From: Nonomuraea montanisoli
Lineage (GTDB): Bacteria > Actinomycetota > Actinomycetes > Streptosporangiales > Streptosporangiaceae
DNA length: 64,000 bases
NCBI RefSeq assembly: GCF_013363975.1
Contig: NZ_JABWGN010000014.1
Span: 124,001 to 188,000 of the forward strand
Direction of reading: 5' to 3'
Position numbers and translations under genes: made by a program. Of this stretch, positions 8,140 to 17,591 are shown one piece after another (positions within the stretch are counted from its first letter, which is position 1; each line of letters starts with the position of its first letter). A model generated the notes under the pieces. The model worked only from the letters and a program-made list of their open reading frames with translations, was not told the origin of the DNA and searched no databases.

Positions 8140-9144
8140 TCACGCCCGGAAGTGGTCCTTGGCCAGGCGCCGCACCCGCGCCTCGTCGATAGTGTGCCCC
8201 AGGCCGGGCTGCGTCAGCGGCACCGCCACGACGCCCGCGTTGGCGCCCACGATGGGCGTGACGATCTGGTTGGCGCGCGGCGGCTGGGTGACGTCGCACG
8301 GCAGCGTGCAGCCCGGCAGGCTGGCCACCGCGACCGTGGCCGCCCGGGCCAGGCCCGCGCCCTGCCCGCCGGCGCACTGGATGTCCCAGCCGGCCGCCGC
8401 CGCGCGGTCGTGCGCGCGCCGCGCCCCCGTGAGCGACGGGAACGCCGTGGGCCGCAGCAGCAGCACGCGGGCCGCCCGCAGCGTCAGGTAGTCGTCGAGC
8501 TCGGCCGCCGAGCGGACCTCGACGGCGACCGCGGCCGACACCTGGTCCTGCAGCGCGGCGTGGCGGTAGACGTCGCCCACGGCGAACGGCCGCTCGATGA
8601 CCTCGACGCCGTAGGAGTCGAGCGCCACGAGCTGGACGTCGTCGGTGTAGGAGCCGCCGCCGTCCACGGCGAGCGTCAGCGCGGGGTACGCCTGGCGCAC
8701 GGCCCGGACCGGCTCCACGTCCCAGCCGGGCCGGACGTCGAGCGTGACGTGGCCGTATCCGGCGCAGACCTGCTGGTTGACGCGGGCGACGAGGTTCTCG
8801 GCCGAGGTGTCGGGCGTGAGGCGGACGGTGGCCATGAGCGAGGTGCGGTCGCCGCCGATGGCGTGGGCGAGGGGGACGCCGCGCATGCGGGTCCACAGGT
8901 CCCAGCAGGCCATGTCGACCGCCGGGTCGCTGGCGGGGAGGGCGTCGGGGTGTTCCCAGTCGACGCCGATCAGCAGGGCGCCGAGCGTCTCCTCCAGCCG
9001 GGAGAACGTCTTCGGATCGGGGGCGAGGGCCTCGCCCCATCCCGTCATGCCGGCGTAGTCCGTGAGCTTGACGAGCAGGCTCTCGGACCGCCTGCCGAAC
9101 GGCAGGACGATCCGATAGACCTCGACCTCACGCACTCGCGGCAT
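8140..9144 (-). CDS. enolase-superfamily protein (OSBS/N-acylamino-acid racemase-like), active site altered
   Basis: A 334-residue protein starting with ATG at 9144 after AAGGGGGG. Overall pattern follows the muconate-lactonizing subgroup: PAVDMACWDLWTRMRGVPLA near residue 75-95, the barrel strand at 130-140, LAVDGGG (D161), VIERP (E184), and a C-terminal GLARAATVAVASLPG. The catalytic KxK pair is replaced by T134-L-D136, the DES metal motif by EVRS, and the second acid/base lysine by R231. It therefore probably does not carry out the usual proton transfer. It lies 10 bases downstream of an MFS gene on the same strand, so the two may be co-expressed. Confidence 0.75.
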   Translation of the reverse strand: MPRVREVEVYRIVLPFGRRSESLLVKLTDYAGMTGWGEALAPDPKTFSRLEETLGALLIGVDWEHPDALPASDPAVDMACWDLWTRMRGVPLAHAIGGDRTSLMATVRLTPDTSAENLVARVNQQVCAGYGHVTLDVRPGWDVEPVRAVRQAYPALTLAVDGGGSYTDDVQLVALDSYGVEVIERPFAVGDVYRHAALQDQVSAAVAVEVRSAAELDDYLTLRAARVLLLRPTAFPSLTGARRAHDRAAAAGWDIQCAGGQGAGLARAATVAVASLPGCTLPCDVTQPPRANQIVTPIVGANAGVVAVPLTQPGLGHTIDEARVRRLAKDHFRA

Positions 9145-9154
9145 GTGCCCCCCT

Positions 9155-10549
9155 TTATGACGCGGCTCCCTCCAGTGTGCCCGCCTTGGCGGACTGGGCA
9201 AAACGGGGCGCCACGACGACCGCCAGCACGGCCAGCGCGAACGTGAACGCCAGCCCGACCAGATACGACTCGCCGGACGCGGTGAACAGCGCTCCGGCGC
9301 CGGCCACGGCCACGACCGTGAAGACGGACTCGCCGACGCCCACGGCGGCGGTGTTCCCGCCCTCCTCCCCCGGCCTGGACATCTCCAGCACCATGACCGA
9401 GACCGTCGGGTGCAGGACGCCGATGCCGAGACCGGAGATCGCCATGGCGACGTGGGCCACCGCGAGCGGCGCGGCGTCGATCAGGACGAGCGAGACGAGC
9501 GCGATGCCCACGGCGATCAGGGCGGCGCCGCCGCGGACCGCGGCCACGTTGCCGATGACGCCGCGGCCCTTGATCCAGGAGCCGGTGGACCAGCCGAGCG
9601 CGCCGATGGTCAGCACGATGCCGGCGCCCGTCGGGGACAGGTCGCGCTCGCTCCTCAGCATGAGCGGGATGAGCACCTCGGTGGCCATGAGCGCGCCGTA
9701 CGCGAGGCCGCGCAGCACGGGCGCGGTGGGCAGGCCGCGGGCGACGCGCAGGGATCCGGGCAGCAGGAGCTTGGGCAGGCCGACGGCCAGCAGGACGACG
9801 CCGGCGGCGAGCAGGGGCAGCCCGGCGAGCTTGAGCGCGCTGCCGTACTGGATGAGGGCGGCGGCGACGGCGGTCAGCGTGGCCCAGACCAGCTTGCCGC
9901 CGAGGCGCGCCGGGGGCGCGCCCTCCGGGTCACCGGCGCCGCCACGGGCCGCGTCGGCGCGGCCGGCGATGCCGCGCCAGAGCAGCAGCGCGGAGGGGAC
10001 CACGATCAGCGACACGCCGAGGAAGATCCACCGCCAGTCGGCGTTCTCCACGACGAACCCCGCGATGGCCGGTCCCACCATGGACGGCACCACCCACGCG
10101 GCCGAGAACAACCCGAACACCTTGGGGTGCATCACCGGCGGGTAGAGCCGGGCGACCAGCACGTACAGCGACACCTGGACGAGGCCCGCCCCGAGTCCCT
10201 GCACGAACCGGCCGGCGACCAGCACCTCCATCGTGGGCGCGAACCCGGCCACCAGCAGCCCGGCCACGAAGCTCGCCACGCCCGCCGACAGCGGCGCGAC
10301 GGGGCCGCGCACGTCGCTCCACCGCCCGCCGAGCACGGTCGCGATCACACTGGCCGCCAGGGTGGCGCTGAACGCCAGGTTGTACAGGGGCATGCCGCCG
10401 AGTTCGCGGGCCACCACGGGCATGGCCGTGGCCACCGCCATCGCCTCGAACGCCACCAGCATGACCAGGGCCACCAGGCCCACGCTGAGCGTCCGGTAGC
10501 TGGCGGAGACCACGCCGGGGACGGGGGGAGCTTCCAGAGTCGTTGTCAT
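9155..10549 (-). CDS. MFS transporter (drug:H+ antiporter type)
   Basis: A 464-residue major facilitator with 12-14 membrane helices. The motif A region is GGRWSDVRGPVAPLSAG between helices 2 and 3, and a second-helix group LVAGRFVQGLGAGLVQVSLY is typical of multidrug exporters. Starts with ATG at 10549. Downstream it almost abuts the enolase-like gene; upstream, 114 bases away, lies a TetR regulator on the same strand. The transported compound cannot be inferred. Confidence 0.85.
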   Translation of the reverse strand: MTTTLEAPPVPGVVSASYRTLSVGLVALVMLVAFEAMAVATAMPVVARELGGMPLYNLAFSATLAASVIATVLGGRWSDVRGPVAPLSAGVASFVAGLLVAGFAPTMEVLVAGRFVQGLGAGLVQVSLYVLVARLYPPVMHPKVFGLFSAAWVVPSMVGPAIAGFVVENADWRWIFLGVSLIVVPSALLLWRGIAGRADAARGGAGDPEGAPPARLGGKLVWATLTAVAAALIQYGSALKLAGLPLLAAGVVLLAVGLPKLLLPGSLRVARGLPTAPVLRGLAYGALMATEVLIPLMLRSERDLSPTGAGIVLTIGALGWSTGSWIKGRGVIGNVAAVRGGAALIAVGIALVSLVLIDAAPLAVAHVAMAISGLGIGVLHPTVSVMVLEMSRPGEEGGNTAAVGVGESVFTVVAVAGAGALFTASGESYLVGLAFTFALAVLAVVVAPRFAQSAKAGTLEGAAS

Positions 10550-10663
10550 ACCGGCACGCTAGAGTTCCGGCCCTCGCGGCACATCGGGCCCGGGTCCTAG
10601 GCAATTCGGCCTAAGGACGCAGGCCGGGGACGCACGCCGCACCGATCCCCGCCTGGGTGGAGT

Positions 10664-11431
10664 TCAGGACCCCGGTCTGTCCCCGCCGGCGGGCATGCGC
10701 GCCGCGAGGCCGTCGAACAGCAGGTCCAGCCCGTACCGGAAGCGGGCCTCGCCGCCGTCCGCGACCAGGACCCGCGCGTGCTCGCTCAGGTGCGGGAACC
10801 GGTCGGGCGGCAGCGACGTGAAGTACTCCTCGATCTGCGAGACGTACATGTGGAAGTACTCGCTGAGCCTGGTGTGGCCCAGCGCCTTCATGCGCGGGTA
10901 GTGCAGCGAGCCCTCGAAGGCGTCCGCGCAGACGTAGAGGATGATCCGGTCGAAGGCGAGCGAGGCGTCGCGCGGCGGCATCCCGGCGTCGACGAGCAGG
11001 CCGAACATGAACTCGGACAGCCGGAGCGCGTTCGGCCCGGTGGGGATGCTGGCCAGCGCCGCGCGGGCGACGTCGGCGTGGCCGACGATGACGCGGTGCA
11101 GCTCCAGGGCGCACTGGCGCAGCAGCGTCAGCCATCGGGAGGGGTCGTACTCCGGGAGCCTGACCTCGCCGAGCACCCGGTCGTAGATCAGCTCCAGCAG
11201 CTCCTCCTTGGCCGAGACGTGCGCGTACAGCGAGGCCGGGCCGGTGCCCAGCTCCTGCGCGACCCGCCGCATGCTGAGCGCGTCGAGCCCTTCGGCGTCG
11301 AGGACCCGCAGGCCGGTGTCCACGATCAGCTCGCGGCTGAGCTGGGGTCTCGGCTGCGAGGACTTGCGGGCCTTGCGCCAGGGCGGCAGGGGGACTTCCG
11401 GGAGGTCATCGTCACTGTTCGCGCTTCGCAT
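10664..11431 (-). CDS. TetR/AcrR family repressor
   Basis: A 255-residue protein from the ATG at 11431. The N-terminal helix-turn-helix spans about residues 38-85 (SRELIVDTGLRVLDAEGLDA, SMRRVAQELGTGPASLYAHV), followed by a TetR_C-type ligand domain. A longer reading upstream runs through the operator DNA and is unlikely. It is divergent from the MFS pump at 11534, and the 100-base gap between them holds several CGAAC/GTTCG repeats, so it probably represses that pump and itself. Confidence 0.87.
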   Translation of the reverse strand: MRSANSDDDLPEVPLPPWRKARKSSQPRPQLSRELIVDTGLRVLDAEGLDALSMRRVAQELGTGPASLYAHVSAKEELLELIYDRVLGEVRLPEYDPSRWLTLLRQCALELHRVIVGHADVARAALASIPTGPNALRLSEFMFGLLVDAGMPPRDASLAFDRIILYVCADAFEGSLHYPRMKALGHTRLSEYFHMYVSQIEEYFTSLPPDRFPHLSEHARVLVADGGEARFRYGLDLLFDGLAARMPAGGDRPGS

Positions 11432-11515
11432 ACGAACACTGTACTTGACACGAACACCGTTCGCCACTAAAACGGTGTTCGTTGACGAACGGCGTTCGTA
11501 GATCACGAACGATGT
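11432..11515. promoter_or_regulatory. TetR operator cluster and divergent promoter region
   Basis: The intergenic DNA contains a perfect 11-base inverted repeat, ACGAACACCGT (11450-11460) and ACGGTGTTCGT (11472-11482), plus compact palindromes CGAACACCGTTCG (11451-11463) and CGAACGGCGTTCG (11486-11498), and further half-sites ACGAACACTGT (11432-11442) and ACGAAC (11505-11510). TTGACA at 11445-11450 is a possible -35 box for the rightward pump gene. Repressor binding here would cover both promoters. Confidence 0.65.
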
Positions 11516-11533
11516 TTTCAAGGAGATTCCCCC

Positions 11534-12979
11534 ATGACCGTCACCGCACCCAGCGCCGTCACGACGCTGCAACCCCACCGCTGGCGCTGGCCCGCCCTCG
11601 GCGTCATCCTGGCCGCCGAGGTCATGGACATGCTGGACGCCCTCATCACCACCATCGCGGCCCCCACCATCCGCCAGGACCTCGGCGGCGAGGAGAGCCT
11701 CGTGCAGTGGCTCGGCGCCGGCTACACCCTGGCGATGGCCGTCGGCCTCATCACCGGGGGCCGGCTCGGCGACCTGCTGGGCCGCAAGAGGATGTTCCTG
11801 ATCGGCGCGGCCGGGTTCACGGTCATGTCACTGCTGTGCGGCCTGGCCGGCGATCCCGAACTGCTCATCGCCGGCCGGGCGTTGCAGGGCCTGTTCGGGG
11901 CGGTCATGCTCCCGCAGGGCCTCGGCATGATCAAGGAGATGTTCCCGCCGGAGGAGTTGGGCAAGGCGTTCGGCGCGTTCGGCCCGGTCATGACGCTCGG
12001 GTCGGTCGGCGGGCCGATCCTCGGCGGGTGGCTGGTCGACGCCGACCTGTTCGGCGCGGGCTGGCGGATGATCTTCCTGATCAACCTGCCGCTCGGGCTG
12101 GCCGCGGTGCTGGCCGGGCTGAAGTTCCTGCCGGAGGTCCGGCTCACCGACGCCACCAGGCTGGACCTCGTCGGCGTGCTGCTCGTGTCCGCGGCCGCGT
12201 TCCTGCTCGTCTACCCGCTCATCCAGGGCCCCGAGCTCGACTGGCCGGTCTGGACGTTCGCCTCGATGGCGGGCTCGATCGTGATGTTCGCCGTCTTCGC
12301 CGTCTTCGAGTCGCACCGGGCCAGGAGCGGCAAGGACCCGCTGGTCACGCCCAGCCTGTTCCGCAAGCGGGCGTTCACCGGCGGGCTCGTCGCGGGGCTC
12401 GCGTTCTTCTCCGGCCTGATCGGCTTCAGCCTCGTCCTGTCGCTCTTCACCCAGGTCGGCCTGCACTACAGCCCGCTCAAGGCCGGTCTCACGTCCCTTC
12501 CGCAGGCGCTCGGCTCCGTGGCCGGCTTCGGCCTGGCGATGTCGGGCCTGCAGGAGAAGCTCGGCCGCGGCCTGCTGCAGATCGGCGCCGTGGTCATGGC
12601 CGCCGGCGCCGTGGTGTTCGGGGTGACCGTCCACCTCACCGGTCTGGACGTCTCCCCGTGGCAGCTCGCCCCGGGCCTCGCGATCGCCGGGATCGGCATG
12701 GGCATGATCATGGCGCCGTTCTTCGACATCGTGCTGGCCGGCGTCGACCACCGCGAGTCCGGCTCCGCCTCGGGCACGCTGACGGCCGTGCAGCAGCTCG
12801 GGGCCGCGCTCGGCACGGCCGTCCTCGGGACGTTCTTCTTCCACCTGCTCAAGGCGCAGTGGAGCTTCGGCGCGGCGATGCAGGCCACCGTGTGGGTCGA
12901 GGTCGGGCTGCTCGGGCTCACGCTCGCGCTGTCGTTCCTCCTCCCGCGGCGCGCCCAGACCGACCAGCCGGCCCACTGA
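11534..12979 (+). CDS. MFS transporter, DHA2 (EmrB/QacA) type
   Basis: A 481-residue, 14-helix exporter. AAGGAG lies 9 bases before the ATG. Motif A is GGRLGDLLGRKRMFLIG after helix 2, and the motif C-like region is FGPVMTLGSVGGPILGGWLV. MDMLDALITTIAAPTI in helix 1 matches the DHA2 D1-type motif. Divergent from its likely TetR repressor. It ends 12 bases before the convergent VWA gene. Confidence 0.9.
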   Translation: MTVTAPSAVTTLQPHRWRWPALGVILAAEVMDMLDALITTIAAPTIRQDLGGEESLVQWLGAGYTLAMAVGLITGGRLGDLLGRKRMFLIGAAGFTVMSLLCGLAGDPELLIAGRALQGLFGAVMLPQGLGMIKEMFPPEELGKAFGAFGPVMTLGSVGGPILGGWLVDADLFGAGWRMIFLINLPLGLAAVLAGLKFLPEVRLTDATRLDLVGVLLVSAAAFLLVYPLIQGPELDWPVWTFASMAGSIVMFAVFAVFESHRARSGKDPLVTPSLFRKRAFTGGLVAGLAFFSGLIGFSLVLSLFTQVGLHYSPLKAGLTSLPQALGSVAGFGLAMSGLQEKLGRGLLQIGAVVMAAGAVVFGVTVHLTGLDVSPWQLAPGLAIAGIGMGMIMAPFFDIVLAGVDHRESGSASGTLTAVQQLGAALGTAVLGTFFFHLLKAQWSFGAAMQATVWVEVGLLGLTLALSFLLPRRAQTDQPAH

Positions 12980-12991
12980 CGCCGGCGCCCG

Positions 12992-14125
12992 TCACGAGGT
13001 GTGGCTCTCCACCCAGTGGTCCAGGTCACGCCGCTCGATCGCGGCCGCCATCAGCTCGGGGAAGGCGTCGGGCGTGCACGCGAAGGCGGGCACGCCCAGC
13101 GCCGCGAGCGCGGCCGCGTTGTCGTGGTCGTACGACGGAGCCCCCTCGTCGGACAGGGCCAGCAGCACGACCACCTGCACGCCCGCCTGGGTCATCGCGG
13201 CGACCCGGCGCAGCATCTCCTCCCGCGCCCCGCCCTCGTACAGGTCGCTGACCAGCACGAAGATCGAGTCGGCGGGGCGGGTGACGAGCCCCTGGGCGTA
13301 CGCGACGGCCCGGTTGATGTCGGTGCCGCCGCCGAGCTGCGTGCCGAACAGCACCTCCACCGGATCGTCCAGCCGATCGGTGAGGTCCACCACGGCCGTG
13401 TCGAACACCACCATCGACGTCCGCAGCGACCGCAGCGACGCCAGGACCGCGCCGAACACCCCCGCGTACACCACCGAGGCCGCCATCGACCCGCTCTGGT
13501 CGACGCACAGCACCACCTCGCGCCGCACCGCCCGCTGCCTGCGGGCGTGCCCGACCAGCCGCGACGGCACGACCGTGCGGTGCTCGGGCAGGTAGTGCGA
13601 CAGGTTCGCCCGGATCGTCCGGTCCCAGTCGATGTCGGCCGCCCGGCGCGGCCGGTGGGTGCGGGCGGAGCGGTCGAGCGCCCCGGTGACGGCCGCCCGG
13701 GTCTTCTGGACGAGCCGCCGTTCGAGCTCCCGCACCACCGTCCGCACCACGGTCCGGGCCGACTCGCGCGCCCGGTCGGGCATGACCCGGTTGAGCGCGA
13801 GGAGCGTGCCCACCAGGTGGACGTCGGGCTCGACCGCCTCCAGCATCTCCGGTTCGAGGAGGAGGCGGGTGAGGTCCAGCCGTTCGATGGCGTCCTTCTG
13901 CATCACCTGGACGACCGTGGACGGGAAGTACGTCCGGATGTCGCCCAGCCAGCGGGCCACGCGCGGCGCGGAGGCGCCGAGCCCGCCCTCGCGCTCGTAG
14001 ACGGCGGACAGGGCGCCGTCCATCGCCGCGTCGGACCCGTGCAGCGCCACGCCGGTGCCGTCGGCCTCCCCGCCGCCCAGCACCATCCGCCACCTGCGCA
14101 GCCGCTCCTCCATGCCCTCACTCAC
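12992..14125 (-). CDS. VWA domain-containing protein of MoxR/DUF5682 module
   Basis: A 377-residue protein. The GTG at 14125 overlaps the upstream stop (GTGA), with GAGGAA 8 bases ahead; a nearby ATG lies four codons later. The N-terminal half is helical and unannotated. The C-terminal von Willebrand A domain begins about residue 200, with an intact MIDAS: VLCVDQSGSM (about 205-214), GGGTDINRA and VLVSDLYEGG. Such VWA proteins act as adaptors or substrate receptors for MoxR AAA+ ATPases. It is the fifth and last gene of the operon. Confidence 0.88.
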   Translation of the reverse strand: MSEGMEERLRRWRMVLGGGEADGTGVALHGSDAAMDGALSAVYEREGGLGASAPRVARWLGDIRTYFPSTVVQVMQKDAIERLDLTRLLLEPEMLEAVEPDVHLVGTLLALNRVMPDRARESARTVVRTVVRELERRLVQKTRAAVTGALDRSARTHRPRRAADIDWDRTIRANLSHYLPEHRTVVPSRLVGHARRQRAVRREVVLCVDQSGSMAASVVYAGVFGAVLASLRSLRTSMVVFDTAVVDLTDRLDDPVEVLFGTQLGGGTDINRAVAYAQGLVTRPADSIFVLVSDLYEGGAREEMLRRVAAMTQAGVQVVVLLALSDEGAPSYDHDNAAALAALGVPAFACTPDAFPELMAAAIERRDLDHWVESHTS

Positions 14126-16434
14126 CCGTTGTCTTCCTCGCTCATGTCCGCGCCCTGGGCGGGGGCGCCGGTGTCCGTTCCCCCGGCGGGGGCGCCGATG
14201 ATGGCCAGCACCGTGGCGACCGCGGGAGCCGCGCGGCGCTCGTCCAGGTCGCGCTCCGGCCGCCGCACGTGCCGCCCCGCCGACCGCACCCGCTCCCCGA
14301 CCGCCCGTCTCTCGGGTACGGCGAAGCCGCCGAACGTGCGGCGCAGCAGCGGCAGCACCTCGGTGAACTGGTCGCCGGACAGCCCGGTCAGCCATCCGTC
14401 CACGAGCTGCAGCAGCCGGGCGTCGTGCACCAGCAGCAGCCCGCCGCCCGCCAGGAAGCCCTCCACCCACGCCGCCGCCCTGGCCGGCGCCTGCCCGCGC
14501 GACATCGCCCGGGACATGCGGTCGGCCGCGTCGCCGAGCTCGCCGGCGTCGAGCAGGATGCGGGTGAGCCGCCCCTCGATCAGCCCGTGCAGGCCGGGCC
14601 GCTCGCTCAGGTTCCGCAACGCGCACAACCACCGCGCCCGCACGTTCCCGACGGCGTCGGTCGGCGCGTCGAGGAGGGCGACCACCGCGTGGACCGCGTC
14701 GATGTGGCCGAGCAGGGTGGCCGCCGCCTCGTCGTCCAGCCCGGTCACCGCCGCCGGCAGCCCGACGCGGATCCGGTCCAGCATCGACCGGACGATCACC
14801 GCCAGCCCCTCGGCCGGGGTGCCGCGCACGTCGCCGTAACGCTGCGCGCGGGCCATCGCGGGGAGGGCGGCCATGAGGCGGGTGACGTCGGTGTCGAGGG
14901 CGGCCCTGGCGGACAGGGCGGCCAGCACCTCCGGCAACGCGTCCGGCAGCTCGGCCAGCAGGCACCGCTCGACCAGATCCGCCAGCTCGGCCAGCGACAC
15001 CGCGGCCCCGGCCCCGGCCCCGGCCCCGGCCCCGCCGGAGGCTGTGCCGTCGCCCGCGGCCAGGTCACGGGCGCGCTGGGTGGCGGCCTCGACCACCGTG
15101 ACGCCGAGCGCCGCGCCCTCGATGAGCGTGAGGTCGAACTCGGGCCGCCACCGCAGCCTCCACGTCTCCTTGAACGTGCCCTTGCCCCGCGACTCCCCCG
15201 GCGTGCCCCAGCCCACGTCGAGCAGCCGCAGCCGGTGCAGCAGGTGGCTGCGTTCGAGGTCGAGCGGCTTGCGCAGGTCGAGGGTCACGTCGCGGTCGAG
15301 CGCCTCGGGCTTGAGCCGCAGCCGCCGCTGCTGGTCGCGCAGGTCGCGCTGGAGCGGCACCATGGGCGTGCGGTCGGTGACGTGGCCGAGGCGGTCGCCC
15401 ACGACCATGCGCCGCTGGATGAGCTCGACCGCCAGCTCGTCCCCCTCGCACAGCACCGCCCGGACCGCCTCGGTGACCTCGCCCAGCCCGGCGAGGGGGC
15501 GTCCGCGCAGGGTGGCGAGGCCGTGGGAGAGCCGCACCGCCTCGATCACGTGCGCGGACGACACCGCGAGGCCCTCGTCGCGCAGCACGGCCGCCGCCGC
15601 GCTCAGCCACCGCTCGACGGGCCGGTCGGGGGCGGCGAACAGGTGGTCGTACCAGCCCGGCGACGCGACCCCCGCGCCGTAGCCGCTCCACCAGCCCAGC
15701 CGCCCGTACGTCCACGGCACCCAGGTCAGCTCCGCCTTCACCTTGGGCAGGCCGCGCAGCAGCGCGTCGTCGGCCCTGGCCGGTGGCAGCGGCCCGGTCA
15801 GCGCGGGGACGTGCCAGGCGCCGCAGATCACCGCGATCCGCTGGTGCCCCTGCTTGAGGGCCTTGCGCAGGGTCTTGCGCATGTACGCCTCGCGCCTGGC
15901 CTCCCGGCCGTCGGGCGCGTAGCCCTGGCGCACGGCGGCCATCGCCTCGGCGATCACCTCGAACGGGGTGTCGCCGCGGTGCTCGACGACGTCCTCCCAC
16001 CAGCGTTCGGGGTCGTCGTAGCCGGCGGCGCAGGCCAGGGCGGCGATCGGATCCAGCCGCACCTCCACGGGCGCCGCCTCGCCGGCGTCGTCCTGGTCGC
16101 CGTCCGGCGGGCTCGGCGCCGGATCCGCGAGGGTGTGCGCGGCGGGCAGGTCGCAGAAGCGCACGGGCACGCCGTGCTCCGCCCCGTGCAGGATGGCCTG
16201 CCACTCGGGCGAGAACCGGGCGAACGGCCAGAACGCCGCGCTCGACGGCGCCCCGGGGACGTGCGCCAGCAACGCCACCGGCGGCTCCAGCTCGGGGGCG
16301 AGGGCCACGAGCGGGTCGGCCTCCGGCGGCCCCTCGACGAGGATCACGTCGGGCCGCAGCCGCCGCAGCTCCTCTCGCACGGCCCGCGCCGACCCGGGCC
16401 CGTGGTGGCGCACCCCCAGGACCGAGACAGTCAT
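14122..16434 (-). CDS. DUF5682 family protein
   Basis: A 770-residue cytoplasmic protein; ATG at 16434 follows GAGGAG. The N-terminal 210 residues carry VRHHGPGS (8-15), VEGPPEAD (33-40), REAYMRKTL (181-189) and CGAWHVPAL (204-212). This ordered His/Glu/Arg/GxxH set resembles the TraB/ChaN/erythromycin-esterase-like superfamily, so this region may be catalytic; that is inference. The rest is helical, with an Ala/Gly low-complexity linker near residue 475. Separated from the upstream AAA+ gene by 47 bases and overlapping the VWA gene by 4 bases, it belongs to one module with them. Confidence 0.82.
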   Translation of the reverse strand: MTVSVLGVRHHGPGSARAVREELRRLRPDVILVEGPPEADPLVALAPELEPPVALLAHVPGAPSSAAFWPFARFSPEWQAILHGAEHGVPVRFCDLPAAHTLADPAPSPPDGDQDDAGEAAPVEVRLDPIAALACAAGYDDPERWWEDVVEHRGDTPFEVIAEAMAAVRQGYAPDGREARREAYMRKTLRKALKQGHQRIAVICGAWHVPALTGPLPPARADDALLRGLPKVKAELTWVPWTYGRLGWWSGYGAGVASPGWYDHLFAAPDRPVERWLSAAAAVLRDEGLAVSSAHVIEAVRLSHGLATLRGRPLAGLGEVTEAVRAVLCEGDELAVELIQRRMVVGDRLGHVTDRTPMVPLQRDLRDQQRRLRLKPEALDRDVTLDLRKPLDLERSHLLHRLRLLDVGWGTPGESRGKGTFKETWRLRWRPEFDLTLIEGAALGVTVVEAATQRARDLAAGDGTASGGAGAGAGAGAAVSLAELADLVERCLLAELPDALPEVLAALSARAALDTDVTRLMAALPAMARAQRYGDVRGTPAEGLAVIVRSMLDRIRVGLPAAVTGLDDEAAATLLGHIDAVHAVVALLDAPTDAVGNVRARWLCALRNLSERPGLHGLIEGRLTRILLDAGELGDAADRMSRAMSRGQAPARAAAWVEGFLAGGGLLLVHDARLLQLVDGWLTGLSGDQFTEVLPLLRRTFGGFAVPERRAVGERVRSAGRHVRRPERDLDERRAAPAVATVLAIIGAPAGGTDTGAPAQGADMSEEDNG

Positions 16435-16481
16435 CGCATCTCCTCACAAGTGGAGCGTCAAGCCCCGCCGGATGGGACAGG

Positions 16482-17591
16482 TCAGGAGACGTCGCGGCAG
16501 GCGCGGTAGAAGTCCTGCCAGCCCGGACGCTCGCGGACGACGGTCTCCAGGTACTCCCGCCACGCCACCCGGTCCGACACCGGCTCCTGCACCACGGTCC
16601 CGACGATGCCCGCCGCCACGTCGGCCGGCCGCAGCACCCCGTCGCCGAAGTGCGCGGCCAGCGCGATGCCGCTGGTGAGCACGGAGATGGCCTCGGCCGT
16701 GGACAGCGTGCCGCTGGGCGACTTCACCTGGGTGCGGCCGTCCTCGGTGACCCCCGAGCGCAGCTCCCTGAACACCGTCACCACGCGCCGGATCTCCTCC
16801 AGCCCCGTGCCCGCGCCCGGCAGCTCCAGCGACCGGCCGAGCTGGTCCACGCGCCGCGCGACGATGTCCACCTCCTCCTCGGCCGTCGCCGGCACGGGCA
16901 GCACGACCGTGTTGAAGCGGCGGCGCAACGCGCTGGACAGGTCGTTGACGCCCTTGTCGCGGTCGTTGGCGGTGGCGATCAGGTTGAACCCGCGCCGCGC
17001 CTGCACCTCCCGGCCCAGCTCGGGGATGGGCAGGGTCTTCTCCGACAGCACGGTGATCAGCGCGTCCTGCACGTCGGACGGCATGCGGGTGAGCTCCTCG
17101 ACCCGGGCCACGCGGCCCTCGGCCATGGCGCGCATCACCGGCGACGGGGTCAGCGCCTCGATCGACGGGCCCTCGGCGAGCAGCCGCGCGTAGTTCCAGC
17201 CGTACCGTACGGCCTCCTCGGCGGTGCCGGCGGTGCCCTGCACGAGCAGCGTCGAGTCGCCGCTGATCGCGGCGGCCAGGTGCTCCGACAGCCACGTCTT
17301 GGCCGTGCCCGGCACGCCGAGCAGCAGGAGCGCGCGGTCGGTGGCGAGCGTGGCGACGGCCACCTCGACGACGCGGCGGGCGCCCACGTACTTGGGCGTG
17401 ACGCGGTCGCCGTCGCCGAGGACGTAGGTGGTGACCGCCCACGGCGACAGCTTCCAGCCGGGCGGCCGGGGCCGGTCGTCCTCCTTGGCGAGCAGGTGCA
17501 GCTCCTCGGCGTACTGCTCCTCCGCGTGGGGACGCAGCACATCGGCGTCGCTCCCCTGGCGGGGACTGCTCACCGGGCTGAGGTCGTTCAC
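16482..17591 (-). CDS. MoxR-type AAA+ ATPase
   Basis: A 369-residue AAA+ protein starting with GTG at 17591, which overlaps the previous stop as GTGA. Walker A is GVPGTAKT (about 92-99). The Walker B-like stretch is RVARVEELTRMPSDVQDALI, sensor 1 is LIATANDRD, and the arginine finger region is LSSALRRRFN. This architecture fits MoxR ATPases, which act as chaperone-like motors with VWA partners. Its direct neighbours are DUF5691 upstream and DUF5682 and VWA genes downstream, all on the same transcript. Confidence 0.9.
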   Translation of the reverse strand: MNDLSPVSSPRQGSDADVLRPHAEEQYAEELHLLAKEDDRPRPPGWKLSPWAVTTYVLGDGDRVTPKYVGARRVVEVAVATLATDRALLLLGVPGTAKTWLSEHLAAAISGDSTLLVQGTAGTAEEAVRYGWNYARLLAEGPSIEALTPSPVMRAMAEGRVARVEELTRMPSDVQDALITVLSEKTLPIPELGREVQARRGFNLIATANDRDKGVNDLSSALRRRFNTVVLPVPATAEEEVDIVARRVDQLGRSLELPGAGTGLEEIRRVVTVFRELRSGVTEDGRTQVKSPSGTLSTAEAISVLTSGIALAAHFGDGVLRPADVAAGIVGTVVQEPVSDRVAWREYLETVVRERPGWQDFYRACRDVS

